A stretch of 64,000 bases of DNA from NCBI GenBank assembly GCA_937975765.1, contig CALJUR010000048.1, positions 1 through 64,000 on the forward strand, written 5' to 3'. Under the pieces are notes generated by a model. That model was not told the DNA's origin. It did not search any database and saw only the letters and a program-made list of their open reading frames with translations. A program made the position numbers and the translations under genes. Origin of the DNA: an uncultured Myxococcales bacterium (lineage in GTDB: Bacteria; Myxococcota_A; UBA9042; DTJE01). Below, piece by piece: positions 1 to 8,506 of the stretch (position 1 is its first letter; each line of letters starts with the position of its first letter).

Positions 1-1530
1 GAGGTCATCCTGGTCGAGAAGGGCCCGTCGATCGGCGGCCACATGTCGCAGTTGTCCGAGACGTTCCCGACGCTGGACTGCAGCCAGTGCATCCTGACGC
101 CGCGCATGGTCGAGGTGTACCAGCACCCGCGGATCAAGCTGTACAGCTACAGCGAGGTCGAGAACGTCGAGGGGTACATCGGCAACTTCAAGGTCACCGT
201 GCGTCGCAAGGCCCGCAGCGTGGACGAGGACAAGTGCAACGGCTGCGGCGCATGCACCAAGGCGTGCCCGAACAAGAAGATCCCCAGCGAGTTCGACTGC
301 GGCCTGGGCAAGCGGTCGGCCATCTACGTGCCGTTCCCGCAGGCGGTGCCGAACCTGCCGACGATCGACCGGTCGAAGTGCCTGCTGTTCATGAACCGCG
401 CCAAGGGCCGCCCGGACACCTGCAAGAAGTGCGCGGAGGCGTGCACGAAGGGCGCCATCGACTTCGACCAGCAGGACCGCTTCGTGACCGAGGAGGTCGG
501 CGCGATCGTGGTGGCCACGGGCTACCAGTTGTACTCGATCGGCAAGGAGCAGGAGAAGCCCGGCATCAAGGGCTACGGCGAGTATGGGTACGGGACGATC
601 CCGGACGTCATCGACGGCCTGCAGTTCGAGCGGCTGGCGTCGGCGTCGGGCCCGACCGCGGGGAAGATCCTGCGCCCGTCGGACGGTCGCGAGCCCAAGC
701 GGATCGTCTTCCTGCAGTGCATCGGGTCGCGCGACCCGCAGAAGGGCATGGAGTACTGCAGCAAGATCTGCTGCATGTATGTCGCCAAGCACACCATGCT
801 GTACCGGCACAAGGTCCACGACGGCCAGGCGACGGTGTTCTACATGGACATCCGCGCCAACGGCAAGGGCTACGACGAGTTCACGCGCCGCGCGATCCAG
901 GAGGACGGCGCGCAGTACATCCGCGGGCGCGTGTCCCGGATGTGGCGCGATGGCGACGTGATCAAGATCCTGGGCTTCGACACGCTGGCGGGCGAGCCGA
1001 TCGAGATGGACGCCGACATGGTGGTCCTGGCGACGGCGATGCGGCCGCAGCCCGGCATGGATGCCCTGGCCCAGAAGTTGTCGGTGTCCTACGACCAGCA
1101 CGGGTTCATCAACGAGGCGCACCCGAAACTGCGCCCCGTCGAGACGAACACCGCCGGCGTCTACGTTGCGGGTGCCTGCCAGGCCCCGCGCGACATCCCG
1201 GATGCGGTCGCGATGGCGTCGGCCACCGCGTCGAAGGTGCTGGGCCTGTTCGCCAACGAGATGCTGGAGCGCGAGCCGACCGTCGCGCGCGTGGACGAGT
1301 CGATCTGCGCCGGCTGCTTCCACTGCGAGCGGGTCTGCCCGTACGGCGCGGTGGAGCACAAGGAGATCAAGGACCGCGCGGGCAACGTGGTGCGCGTCGT
1401 CGCCTACGTGAACCCGGGCGTGTGCCAGGGTTGCGGCACCTGCGAGGCCACCTGCCCGTCGAAGAGCGTCGAGTTGCAGGGCTTCACGGACGAGCAGATC
1501 TGGTCCGAGATCCAGGCGCTGGGCGTCTGA
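1..1530 (+). CDS. hdrA: Heterodisulfide reductase subunit A-like flavoprotein (5'-truncated)
   Basis: The frame is open from base 1, so the N-terminus lies outside the window. The visible 509 residues begin inside the FAD Rossmann fold (VILVEKGPSIGGHMSQLSET) and continue with the HdrA hallmark TLDCSQCILTPRM. Ferredoxin-type cysteine sets follow (CNGCGACTKACP, DTCKKCAEAC), then the FAD domain (ATGY, YVAGACQAPRDI) and two C-terminal 4Fe-4S motifs (CAGCFHCERVCP, CQGCGTCEATCP). Known role of the family: FAD electron-bifurcating subunit of soluble Hdr complexes. Flox-type genes follow directly, so the partner is probably an NADH-linked Flox module rather than an F420 hydrogenase. hdrB and hdrC would be expected just upstream. 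Confidence 0.93.
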   Translation, partial: EVILVEKGPSIGGHMSQLSETFPTLDCSQCILTPRMVEVYQHPRIKLYSYSEVENVEGYIGNFKVTVRRKARSVDEDKCNGCGACTKACPNKKIPSEFDCGLGKRSAIYVPFPQAVPNLPTIDRSKCLLFMNRAKGRPDTCKKCAEACTKGAIDFDQQDRFVTEEVGAIVVATGYQLYSIGKEQEKPGIKGYGEYGYGTIPDVIDGLQFERLASASGPTAGKILRPSDGREPKRIVFLQCIGSRDPQKGMEYCSKICCMYVAKHTMLYRHKVHDGQATVFYMDIRANGKGYDEFTRRAIQEDGAQYIRGRVSRMWRDGDVIKILGFDTLAGEPIEMDADMVVLATAMRPQPGMDALAQKLSVSYDQHGFINEAHPKLRPVETNTAGVYVAGACQAPRDIPDAVAMASATASKVLGLFANEMLEREPTVARVDESICAGCFHCERVCPYGAVEHKEIKDRAGNVVRVVAYVNPGVCQGCGTCEATCPSKSVELQGFTDEQIWSEIQALGV

Positions 1531-1613
1531 CGCGTGCGAACCGCGGGTTGTTGGGCCCGACGGTTCCACACGCGTCCGGGCTGGCGGCTTCAGGACCGCC
1601 AGGCCGGTTGCAG

Positions 1614-1633
1614 GGCGGGGCCCCGCCCCCGCC
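1614..1633. repeat. GC-rich hairpin repeat, hdrA-floxD gap
   Basis: A short form of the window-wide GGCGGGG / CCCCGCC hairpin lies in the 117-base gap between hdrA and the MvhD-like gene, ending 14 bases before that gene's start codon. It could modulate readthrough or mRNA stability. Confidence 0.5.
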
Positions 1634-1647
1634 ACAGGAGGTACCTG

Positions 1648-2130
1648 ATGGACGCGACCCCTGCCGACGCGGCGAACTTCGAGCCGCGCATCACCGCCTT
1701 CGTGTGCAACTGGTGCACCTACACGGGCGCCGACCTGGCAGGTACCAGCCGCCTGCAGATGGCGTCGAACGTGCGCATCATCCGGCTGCCCTGCACGGGA
1801 CGCATCGACCCGATGTTCATCACCAAGGCGTTCGAACGGGGCGCCGACGGCGTCATCGTCAGCGGCTGCCACCCCGCGGACTGCCACTACACCGCGGGCA
1901 ACTACCACGCCCGCCGGCGCTTCGCGATCTTCCGCGAACTGGCCGGCTTCCTGGGCGTGGACCCCGGGCGCATCACCTTCTCGTGGGTGTCCGCGTCGGA
2001 AGGCGCCAAGTGGCGCGACGTCGTCAACGACACGGTGACCCGCGTGCGGGCGCTGGGCCCGTTCACGAACTTCCGCAGGATGGTCGCGGACCCGGCGACG
2101 GTGTCGGCCCCGAGCACGGAGGTGAAGTGA
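1648..2130 (+). CDS. MvhD / FloxD-like electron-transfer protein
   Basis: 160 residues, the size of stand-alone MvhD-family proteins. Conserved cysteine motifs for a 2Fe-2S cluster are visible: FVCNWCTYTGAD near the N-terminus, LPCTGRID, then SGCHPADCHYTAGNY. The ATG at 1648 is chosen because AGGAGG lies at 1636-1641 and the upstream in-frame extension looks non-coding. The family passes electrons from a hydrogenase or an NADH module to HdrA. The gene follows hdrA and its stop overlaps the next start (ATGA at 2127-2132 region), so translation is probably coupled. FloxD is the likely assignment given the FloxC/B/A-like genes downstream. Confidence 0.88.
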   Translation: MDATPADAANFEPRITAFVCNWCTYTGADLAGTSRLQMASNVRIIRLPCTGRIDPMFITKAFERGADGVIVSGCHPADCHYTAGNYHARRRFAIFRELAGFLGVDPGRITFSWVSASEGAKWRDVVNDTVTRVRALGPFTNFRRMVADPATVSAPSTEVK

Positions 2131-3002
2131 TGACCGAACTCCGCGAACTGGCGCGCCGCCTGCTGTCGGAAGGCACGGTGAACGCGGTGCTGGGCTGGGA
2201 GGAAGGCCCCCGGGGCGCCCGGCCGGCCTTCGTCACCGACGCCGCCGGCGCCGACCGCCTGATCTTCGACCCGCGGTGCGTGCACAACCTGGCCGCGTAC
2301 CTGTCGCCCCGGCGCCCGCACCTGAAGCAACTGGGCAAGGTCGCGATCGTCCTGAAGCCCTGCGACGCGAAGGCGGTCGCCGGCCTGATCCGCGAGACGC
2401 AGGTCCCGCGCGAGAACGTCGTGCTGATCGGCGTGCGCTGCGGCGGCGTGCTGGCGGACCCGGAATCGACCGAGCCGCTGTCCGAGGCCACCGTGGCCGA
2501 CCGCTGCCGCGGCTGTCCGGATCGCGAGGCGAAGCTGGCGGACCACCTGGTGGGCACCGCCGGCCCCGGCTTCCCCGGCCCGTCGCACCGCGCGCAGAAG
2601 GTCGAGGAACTGGCCGCGCTGCCCGCGGACCAGCGCTGGGCCTTCTGGCAGGCCGAGTTCGAGAAGTGCGTGCGCTGCCACGCCTGCCGGCAGGTCTGCC
2701 CGATGTGCTTCTGCGAGCGCTGCCTGGCGGACAAGACGATGCCCCGCTGGATCGAGTCCAGCCCCCACAACCGCGGCAACTTCGCCTGGCACGTGGCGCG
2801 CGCGATGCACCTCGCGGGCCGCTGCGTGGACTGCGGCGAGTGCGAGCGCGTCTGCCCGGAGGGCCTGCCCCTCGGGCTGCTGACCCGAAAGGTCGCCCAG
2901 GTCGTGGCGGACCGGTACGACTTCCGCCCGACCGACGACCCGGCCGTGCCCGCCCCGGTGGGCACCTATCGCATGGACGATCCTCAGGAGTTCATCCTGT
3001 GA
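2130..3002 (+). CDS. FloxC-like 4Fe-4S electron-transfer protein
   Basis: 290 residues. The N-terminal half resembles FrhB/Hdr-associated proteins (VAIVLKPCDAKAVAGLI, LIGVRCGGVL). The C-terminal half carries a CxxCxxxCP-type set (CVRCHACRQVCPMCFCERC) and a second motif (CVDCGECERVCPEG), so at least two 4Fe-4S clusters are expected. The ATG at 2130 overlaps the stop of the MvhD-like gene and the gene's own stop overlaps the GTG of the next, giving strict translational coupling. Such proteins form part of NADH:Hdr (Flox) complexes. The FloxC label rests on gene order and on the two-cluster composition, not on a database match. Confidence 0.8.
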   Translation: MTELRELARRLLSEGTVNAVLGWEEGPRGARPAFVTDAAGADRLIFDPRCVHNLAAYLSPRRPHLKQLGKVAIVLKPCDAKAVAGLIRETQVPRENVVLIGVRCGGVLADPESTEPLSEATVADRCRGCPDREAKLADHLVGTAGPGFPGPSHRAQKVEELAALPADQRWAFWQAEFEKCVRCHACRQVCPMCFCERCLADKTMPRWIESSPHNRGNFAWHVARAMHLAGRCVDCGECERVCPEGLPLGLLTRKVAQVVADRYDFRPTDDPAVPAPVGTYRMDDPQEFIL

Positions 3003-4054
3003 GCACCACCACCTTCATCCGGAACGAGGACCTCAAGGGGCTCGTCGCCGATCTCAAGGCGGCGGGCGTGGGCGTTGCGGGCCCGGCGCGGACCACGGAC
3101 GGCGCGGTGGACTACCGGTCCATCGATCGCTTCGAGGACGTGGTCCTGGACGCCCAGCCGCGGACGTCCCTGAAACAGTTCTTCCTGCCGCCCACGGAAC
3201 CGCTGTTCAAGTACCGGCGGGAGGGCAGCGACGTGGCCATCCTGGAGATGCCGGCCGTGCAGCCCCCGCGGGTGATCGTGGGCGCCAGGCCGTGCGATGC
3301 CGCCGCGGTCGAGATCCTGGACCGCGTGATGAACTGGGACTACAAGGACGAGCCGTGGTTCGCCCGCCGCGAGGCGACGACCATCGTCGCGTTCGCGTGC
3401 CCGGGCGGCGACCGGTCGTGCTTCTGCACCACCGTCGGGCTGGCCCCGGACTCGACGCGAGGGTCGGACCTGCTGCTGGCCCCTGCCGGCGACGGGTACG
3501 TCGTCGAGGTCGTGACCCCGAAGGGCCAGAAACTGCTCGACGCGTTCCCGAAGCGCTTCGGGGCAGGCCCCGGCGTGGACGCCACGAAGGCGTACCGCGA
3601 CAAGGCGCGCGCGTCCGTGGACGGCCACGTCCCCGGCAGCCCCGAGGTGATCCGGCAGTGGGTGCAGACCCACTTCGAGGACCCCTTCTGGTCCGAGATC
3701 GCGCTGCGCTGCCACGGCTGCGGCGGGTGCGCGGCGGTGTGCCCGACCTGCCACTGCTTCGACATCGTGGACGAACCGGAGACGCTGACGGAAGGCACCC
3801 GCCGGCGCAACTGGGACACCTGCCAGACGGCGCTGTTCACGGTCCACGCGTCGGGCCACAACCCGCGCCACGACCAGTGCGGCCGCTGCCGGCAGCGCGT
3901 CAACCACAAGTTCGCGATCTACCCGTCGCGGTTCAACGAGGTCCTGTGCACGGGCTGCGGGCGCTGCGCCCGGGTCTGCCCGGCCGGCCAGGACGTGACG
4001 GAAATCCTGACCCGCATCGTGGCCATGGCCACCGGCCAGGGAGGTGCCGCATGA
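2999..4054 (+). CDS. FloxB-like (AsrA-related) 4Fe-4S dicluster protein
   Basis: 351 residues with a GTG start at 2999, preceded by AGGAG and overlapping the previous stop (GTGA). The N-terminal part has the AsrA/hydrogenase-B type motif VGARPCDAAAVEILDRV, followed by CFCTTVG. The C-terminal third has CHGCGGCAAVCPTCHC and CTGCGRCARVCP cluster motifs separated by a HxxxCGRCRQRV stretch. The family carries electrons between a flavin NAD(P)H-oxidising subunit and downstream iron-sulfur proteins. The stop overlaps the next ATG (ATGA). I infer it pairs with the FAD/NAD subunit encoded next. Confidence 0.85.
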   Translation: MSTTTFIRNEDLKGLVADLKAAGVGVAGPARTTDGAVDYRSIDRFEDVVLDAQPRTSLKQFFLPPTEPLFKYRREGSDVAILEMPAVQPPRVIVGARPCDAAAVEILDRVMNWDYKDEPWFARREATTIVAFACPGGDRSCFCTTVGLAPDSTRGSDLLLAPAGDGYVVEVVTPKGQKLLDAFPKRFGAGPGVDATKAYRDKARASVDGHVPGSPEVIRQWVQTHFEDPFWSEIALRCHGCGGCAAVCPTCHCFDIVDEPETLTEGTRRRNWDTCQTALFTVHASGHNPRHDQCGRCRQRVNHKFAIYPSRFNEVLCTGCGRCARVCPAGQDVTEILTRIVAMATGQGGAA

Positions 4055-4881
4055 ACGTCTACCAGCCCTTCCGCATGCGCATCGAGGAGCGCATCGACGA
4101 GACCGTCGACACGCGCACGTTGCGCCTGAAGTTCCTGGACGAGGACGTGGCGCAGAAGTTCGACTTCAAGGCCGGCCAGTTCGGCGAGTACTCGGTGTTC
4201 GGCGCGGGCGAGTGCACGTTCTGCATCGCCTCCTCGCCCACCCGCAAGGGCTACATCGAGTGTTCGTTCAAGACGATCGGCAAGGTCACGTCGGCCATGA
4301 AGGATCTGGAGGTCGGCGACGTGATGGGCTTCCGCGGCCCGTACGGCAATGCCTTCCCGCTGGACAAGATGCAGGGCGGCAACGTCGTCTTCATCGCCGG
4401 CGGCATCGGCCTGGCGCCCGTGCGCTGCGTGATCTGGAACGTCCTGGACGAGCGGAACAAGTACAAGGACGTCACGATCGTCTACGGCGCCCGGTCGGTG
4501 GGCGACCTGGTCTACAAGCGCGAGTTGGAGGACTGGGGCAAGCGGCCCGACGTCAAGTTGTGGACGACCGTCGACCCCGGCGGCGAGACGCCCGACTGGA
4601 AGGGCCAGGTGGGCTTCGTGCCGTCGATCGTCGAGAAGGCCGCCCCCGCCGCCGCGAACTCCCATGCCATCGTCTGCGGCCCGCCCGTCATGATCAAGTA
4701 CACCCTGCCCGTGCTGAAGAAGCTGGGCTTCACCGACGACCGCATCTACACGACGCTGGAAAACCGGATGAAGTGCGGCATCGGCAAGTGCGGCCGCTGC
4801 AACATCGGCCCCGTCTACGTCTGCAAGGACGGGCCCGTCTTCACCGCCGCCGAGATGGCCAGGCTGCCGAACGAGTTCTAG
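4051..4881 (+). CDS. FloxA-like FAD/NAD(P)H oxidoreductase (ferredoxin reductase fold)
   Basis: 276 residues with the layout of AsrB, SudB and dihydroorotate dehydrogenase electron-transfer subunits: an FAD-binding barrel (residues about 1-100, FKAGQFGEYSVFG), an NAD(P)-binding domain (VFIAGGIGLAPVR) and a C-terminal 2Fe-2S cysteine set (MKCGIGKCGRCNIG then YVC). GAGGTG lies just before the ATG. In Flox-Hdr complexes this subunit oxidises NADH and feeds HdrA for bifurcation. It is the last gene of the run and converges on osmC with only 9 bases between the stops. Confidence 0.88.
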   Translation: MNVYQPFRMRIEERIDETVDTRTLRLKFLDEDVAQKFDFKAGQFGEYSVFGAGECTFCIASSPTRKGYIECSFKTIGKVTSAMKDLEVGDVMGFRGPYGNAFPLDKMQGGNVVFIAGGIGLAPVRCVIWNVLDERNKYKDVTIVYGARSVGDLVYKRELEDWGKRPDVKLWTTVDPGGETPDWKGQVGFVPSIVEKAAPAAANSHAIVCGPPVMIKYTLPVLKKLGFTDDRIYTTLENRMKCGIGKCGRCNIGPVYVCKDGPVFTAAEMARLPNEF

Positions 4882-4890
4882 TCGGCGGCC

Positions 4891-5316
4891 CTACCCCGCC
4901 AGCGTCGCCTTCAGGTTGATCTTCACGGCCGCCAGCGCCTTCGATACGGGGCAGCCCTTCTTGGTGCCCTCGGCGATCTCCTGGAACCGCGCGTCGTCGA
5001 TGCCCGGGGCCACCGTGCGGTTCTCCAGGTCGATGCCGGTGATCGCGAAGCCGTCGCCCTGCTTCTCCATCACGACGCGGGCCGACGTCTGGATCGAGTG
5101 CGGGCGGACGCCGGCCATTTCCAGGCCCAGCGACAGCGCCATCGAGAAGCACCCGGCCAGCGCCGCGCCGATCAGTTCCTCGGGGTTGCTGGCCGGCTGG
5201 CCCTCGAAGCGGGACCCCAGCGAGAACGGCACCTCGGCCGCGTGGGCCGGGTGCATGACGCCCCGGCCGTCCTTCAGGCCGCCTTCCCACACCGCGTTCG
5301 CCTTGCTGATGATCAT
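4891..5316 (-). CDS. osmC: OsmC-family peroxide/redox protein
   Basis: 141 residues, full length for the OsmC branch of the OsmC/Ohr family. The two redox cysteines are present at C56 (ALAGCFSMAL) and C122 (KKGCPVSKAL), the spacing expected of thiol-dependent peroxidases that reduce organic hydroperoxides. The start is supported by GGAGGAG just upstream on the minus strand. It is a single-gene unit, convergent with the Flox genes. A peroxidase next to oxygen-sensitive Fe-S enzymes fits oxidative protection, but co-regulation is not shown. Confidence 0.9.
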   Translation of the reverse strand: MIISKANAVWEGGLKDGRGVMHPAHAAEVPFSLGSRFEGQPASNPEELIGAALAGCFSMALSLGLEMAGVRPHSIQTSARVVMEKQGDGFAITGIDLENRTVAPGIDDARFQEIAEGTKKGCPVSKALAAVKINLKATLAG

Positions 5317-5492
5317 CGGGCTCCTCCAGGGTTGAAAACCTGCCGGGAGTATCCGACGCGCCCCCCGGGAGGGTCAACGCGGCGACGAGGTTGCCCGCGA
5401 GATTCCGGCAGGTTCGGCTGCGGGCGCCCCCGGGGATTGCATCCTCCCCCCGCCGGCGCGAAGATGGGTCATCGCACAATCCGGGGGAAGCC

Positions 5493-6596
5493 ATGAAGTT
5501 GTTCGTGCTGGGCGCGTGCGCCGACATGGCCGCGCCGGTGCTGCCGCTGCTGGCTTCGGAGGGGGACGTCGAGCAGGTGCGCCTGGGGGACCTGGACGGG
5601 GCGAAGGCGAAGACCCTGGCGGCCCGGCTGGGGCCCCGGTTCGACGCGATCGGCATCGACGCCAACGACCACGCCAGGCTGGTGACGCAGGTGCGCGGCT
5701 ACGACGTCGTGCTGGGGTACGTCGGCCCCTTCTACCACTTCGAACGGCGCATCGCGGAGGCCTGCATCGAGGCCGGCGTGCACTACGTGTCGATCTCGGA
5801 CGACTACGATGCGTTCCTGGCCGTGATCGAACTGGACGCGGCGGCGCGCGAGGCCGGCGTCACGGTCATCAGCGGCCTGGGCAACTCGCCGGGCCTGACG
5901 AACCTGCTGGCCCGCAAGGGCTACGAGTCGATGGACAAGCCGGAACGCATCCACATCGCCTGGACCGGCGGATCGGACGAGCCGGTGGGCCCCGCCAACG
6001 TCAAGCACGTCATGCACATCTTCGAGGGCCGCACCCTGCAGTGGCTGGACGGCCGGGAGGCGTGGGTGAAGTGCGGCGCCGGCGAGAAGTTCGTGGACTT
6101 CCCGGCGCCCATCGGCCGGCAGACGGTCTTCTACACCGGGCACGCGGAATCGGTCGCGGTGCCGCGCACGTGCAAGGGCCTGAAGGAGGTCACGCTGCAC
6201 GGCGGCGTGCGGCCGGTGTGGGTCGCGCGGCTGGCCACCGCCTTCGGCAAGGCGGGACTGACCACGTCGCACCGCAAGCGCGAGATCGTCGCGAAGGTCC
6301 TGTCTCCGATGATGGGCGTCTTCTCGGTGGGCGGCACCGCGGACAAGTCGGTCTTCCGCATCGATGCGTACGGCAGCCACCAGGGCCAGCCGCGCCACCA
6401 CTGGTACACGGGCGTCGGGCACATCGCCGAGATCACGTCCTGGCCGCTGCTGGAGGGCGCGCTGGCGGTGGGGCGCGGCGAGGTGAAGCGGCGGGGCGTG
6501 TTCTCGGCCGAGGGCATCCTGTCGCCGGACGACTTCCTGCCTCGCGTGCAGAAACGCGGCCTGGAACTGGAGTTCCACGAAGGCCCGGACGCCTGA
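5493..6596 (+). CDS. Saccharopine dehydrogenase-like NAD(P)-binding protein
   Basis: 367 residues. The N-terminus is a Rossmann fold (MKLFVLGACADMAAPVLPLL) with the family pattern of a neighbouring-residue check (VHYVSISDDYDA) and the GLGNSPGLTNLLA turn seen in saccharopine dehydrogenase-like carbonyl reductases. The ATG at 5493 follows GGGGGAAG; the upstream extension in the same frame is discarded as non-coding. The true substrate cannot be told, since many members have unknown reactions. The gene stands alone, between osmC and a cluster of GC-rich hairpin repeats. Confidence 0.75.
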   Translation: MKLFVLGACADMAAPVLPLLASEGDVEQVRLGDLDGAKAKTLAARLGPRFDAIGIDANDHARLVTQVRGYDVVLGYVGPFYHFERRIAEACIEAGVHYVSISDDYDAFLAVIELDAAAREAGVTVISGLGNSPGLTNLLARKGYESMDKPERIHIAWTGGSDEPVGPANVKHVMHIFEGRTLQWLDGREAWVKCGAGEKFVDFPAPIGRQTVFYTGHAESVAVPRTCKGLKEVTLHGGVRPVWVARLATAFGKAGLTTSHRKREIVAKVLSPMMGVFSVGGTADKSVFRIDAYGSHQGQPRHHWYTGVGHIAEITSWPLLEGALAVGRGEVKRRGVFSAEGILSPDDFLPRVQKRGLELEFHEGPDA

Positions 6597-6611
6597 CGCC
6601 GGGCGGCGGGT

Positions 6612-6735
6612 CGCGGGGGCCCCGCCCTACATTCGATGGACCCTGCCCCCGTTGTAGGGCGGGGGCCCCGTCCCCCGCCAACGCAGATGGGGGCCCCGTC
6701 CCCCGCCAACGCAGATGGGGGCCCCGTCCCCCGCC
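6612..6735. repeat. Cluster of GC-rich hairpin repeats (28-bp tandem unit)
   Basis: A partial copy at 6612-6630 is followed by three copies of GGGGGCCCCGTCCCCCGCC at 6658-6679, 6689-6707 and 6717-6735. The last three repeat with a 28-base period, and the linker AACGCAGAT is identical in both gaps. The arms GGCGGGGG / CCCCCGCC form an 8-bp stem around a 6-base loop. The cluster fills most of the gap before the peptidase gene. Confidence 0.9.
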
Positions 6736-6834
6736 CTGCCGCGCCCCTCGATCCTGCCCGCCATCTCTGGTACCTTCGCCGGGACGCCGCGAAAGCGTCG
6801 CGGTGCAAGGGATGGAAGACACGGGAGTCCGACG

Positions 6835-8502
6835 ATGATCGACGCGCGATGGCCGTTCCCCCCTGCCCTGTCCGCGGCGCTGCTGGCAGCGGTCGCAACG
6901 GTCCTGCCGGCCCTGGCCCCGGCCCCTGCCCGCGCCTGCACGTCCTACCTGGTCACCAAGGGCGCGTCAGCCGACGGGTCCACGATGATCACGTACTCGG
7001 CCGACAGCCACACCCTGTACGGCGACCTGGACGTGGTCCCCGGCGGTACCCACGCACCCGACGAGACGATCCCCGTCTACGACTGGGACTCGGGCAAGTA
7101 CCTGGGCCGCATCCCGCAGGCCCCCGTCACCTACGCGGTCACCGGCCTGATCAACGAGCACCAGGTCGCGGTGGGCGAGACCACCTTCGGCGGGCGCCCG
7201 GAACTGGTGGACCCGCAGGGCGTGGTGGACTACGGCAGCCTGATGCGCCTGGCCCTGCAGCGCGCACGCACCGCGCGCGAGGCGATCCAGGTGATCACGA
7301 AGCTGGCAGAAACCCACGGCTACGCCAGCGAGGGCGAGTCCTTCAGCATCGCCGACCCGGACGAGGCGTGGATCCTCGAGATGGTCGGGCGCGGCAAGGG
7401 CGGCAAGGGAGCGCTGTGGGTCGCGGTGCGCGTGCCCGACGGCTACGTCAGCGCGCACGCGAACATGGCCCGCATCCGGCACTTCCCGCAGAACGACCCG
7501 AAGAACGCGATCTTCTCGAAGGACGTCATCCGGTTCGCCCGCGACAAGGGCTGGTTCACGGGCAAGGACGCCGACTTCAGTTTCGCGGACGCGTACTACC
7601 CGCGCTCCTTCGGCGGCATGCGTTTCTGCGATTCCCGCGTGTGGCGCTTCTTCACGCGGGTCGCGCCGGCGCTGGGCCTGTCCCCCGACTGGGTCAAGGG
7701 CGTCCCCGACGCGAAGCCGCTGCCGATGTGGGTCAAGCCCGAACGCAAGCTGTCCGCGCGCGACGTGATGGAACTGATGCGCGACCACTTCGAGGGCACC
7801 GAGTTCGACCTGTCGAAGGGCATCGGCGCCGGGCCGTTCGGACTGCCGTACCGGTGGCGCCCGCTGACCTGGGAACTGGACGGGAAGAAGTACCTGAACG
7901 AGCGCTCGGCCTCGACCCAGCAGACCGGATTCTCGTTCGTGACGCAGTCGCGCGGCTGGCTGCCCGGGCCCATCGGAGGGCTGTTGTGGTTCGGCGTGGA
8001 CGACACCTGGCTGACCGTGTACGTGCCCATGTACGCCGGCATCCGGGAGGCGCCGCGCGCCTATGCGACCGGCACCGCGAACTTCCGGCACTTCTCCTGG
8101 GAATCGGCCTTCTGGGTGTTCAACGCCGTGTCGAACCTGGCCTACACGCGCTGGTCGGACATCTCGGTGGACGTCCGGGACGCGCAGGCGGCGCTGGAGG
8201 GCGCGTTCGTGGCCGCCGTGCCCGAGACCGACGCCGCGGCGCTGGAACTGTACCGGCGGTCGCCCGGCCAGGCGCGCGACTACCTGACCACCTTCAGCGC
8301 CCGGCAGGCGGAACGCACGATGATCCGCTGGACGGCCCTGTTCCCGGAACTGCTGGTGAAGTACCTGGACGGCAACGTCCGGGATGCGCTGGGCGAGGTC
8401 AAGCACCCGCCCTACCCGAAGGAGTGGTACCGGCGAATCGTCGAGGAACGGCCCGGCTCCTTCGACGTCGTCAAGATTCCCGGCGAAATCGACGAGGAGT
8501 GA
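6835..8502 (+). CDS. Secreted C69-family dipeptidase (Ntn hydrolase)
   Basis: 555 residues. A hydrophobic signal peptide (about residues 8-34) ends in ARA, directly before C35 of the CTSYLVTKGASADGS motif. In peptidase C69 (dipeptidase A/PepD) that cysteine becomes the N-terminal nucleophile, so secretion and activation may coincide here. Other family blocks are visible (GLINEHQVAVGETTFGG, FSIADPDEAWILE). The ATG at 6835 is chosen because it begins a classical signal peptide. Four bases separate it from the POT transporter gene, so extracellular or periplasmic dipeptide release coupled to uptake is a reasonable reading. Confidence 0.88.
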   Translation: MIDARWPFPPALSAALLAAVATVLPALAPAPARACTSYLVTKGASADGSTMITYSADSHTLYGDLDVVPGGTHAPDETIPVYDWDSGKYLGRIPQAPVTYAVTGLINEHQVAVGETTFGGRPELVDPQGVVDYGSLMRLALQRARTAREAIQVITKLAETHGYASEGESFSIADPDEAWILEMVGRGKGGKGALWVAVRVPDGYVSAHANMARIRHFPQNDPKNAIFSKDVIRFARDKGWFTGKDADFSFADAYYPRSFGGMRFCDSRVWRFFTRVAPALGLSPDWVKGVPDAKPLPMWVKPERKLSARDVMELMRDHFEGTEFDLSKGIGAGPFGLPYRWRPLTWELDGKKYLNERSASTQQTGFSFVTQSRGWLPGPIGGLLWFGVDDTWLTVYVPMYAGIREAPRAYATGTANFRHFSWESAFWVFNAVSNLAYTRWSDISVDVRDAQAALEGAFVAAVPETDAAALELYRRSPGQARDYLTTFSARQAERTMIRWTALFPELLVKYLDGNVRDALGEVKHPPYPKEWYRRIVEERPGSFDVVKIPGEIDEE

Positions 8503-8506
8503 CCCC

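Noticed and set aside
6658..6735. Possible CRISPR array (28-base periodic repeats)
   Set aside because: Only three units, the intervening sequences are identical rather than unique, and similar hairpins occur singly throughout the window. No cas gene is present.
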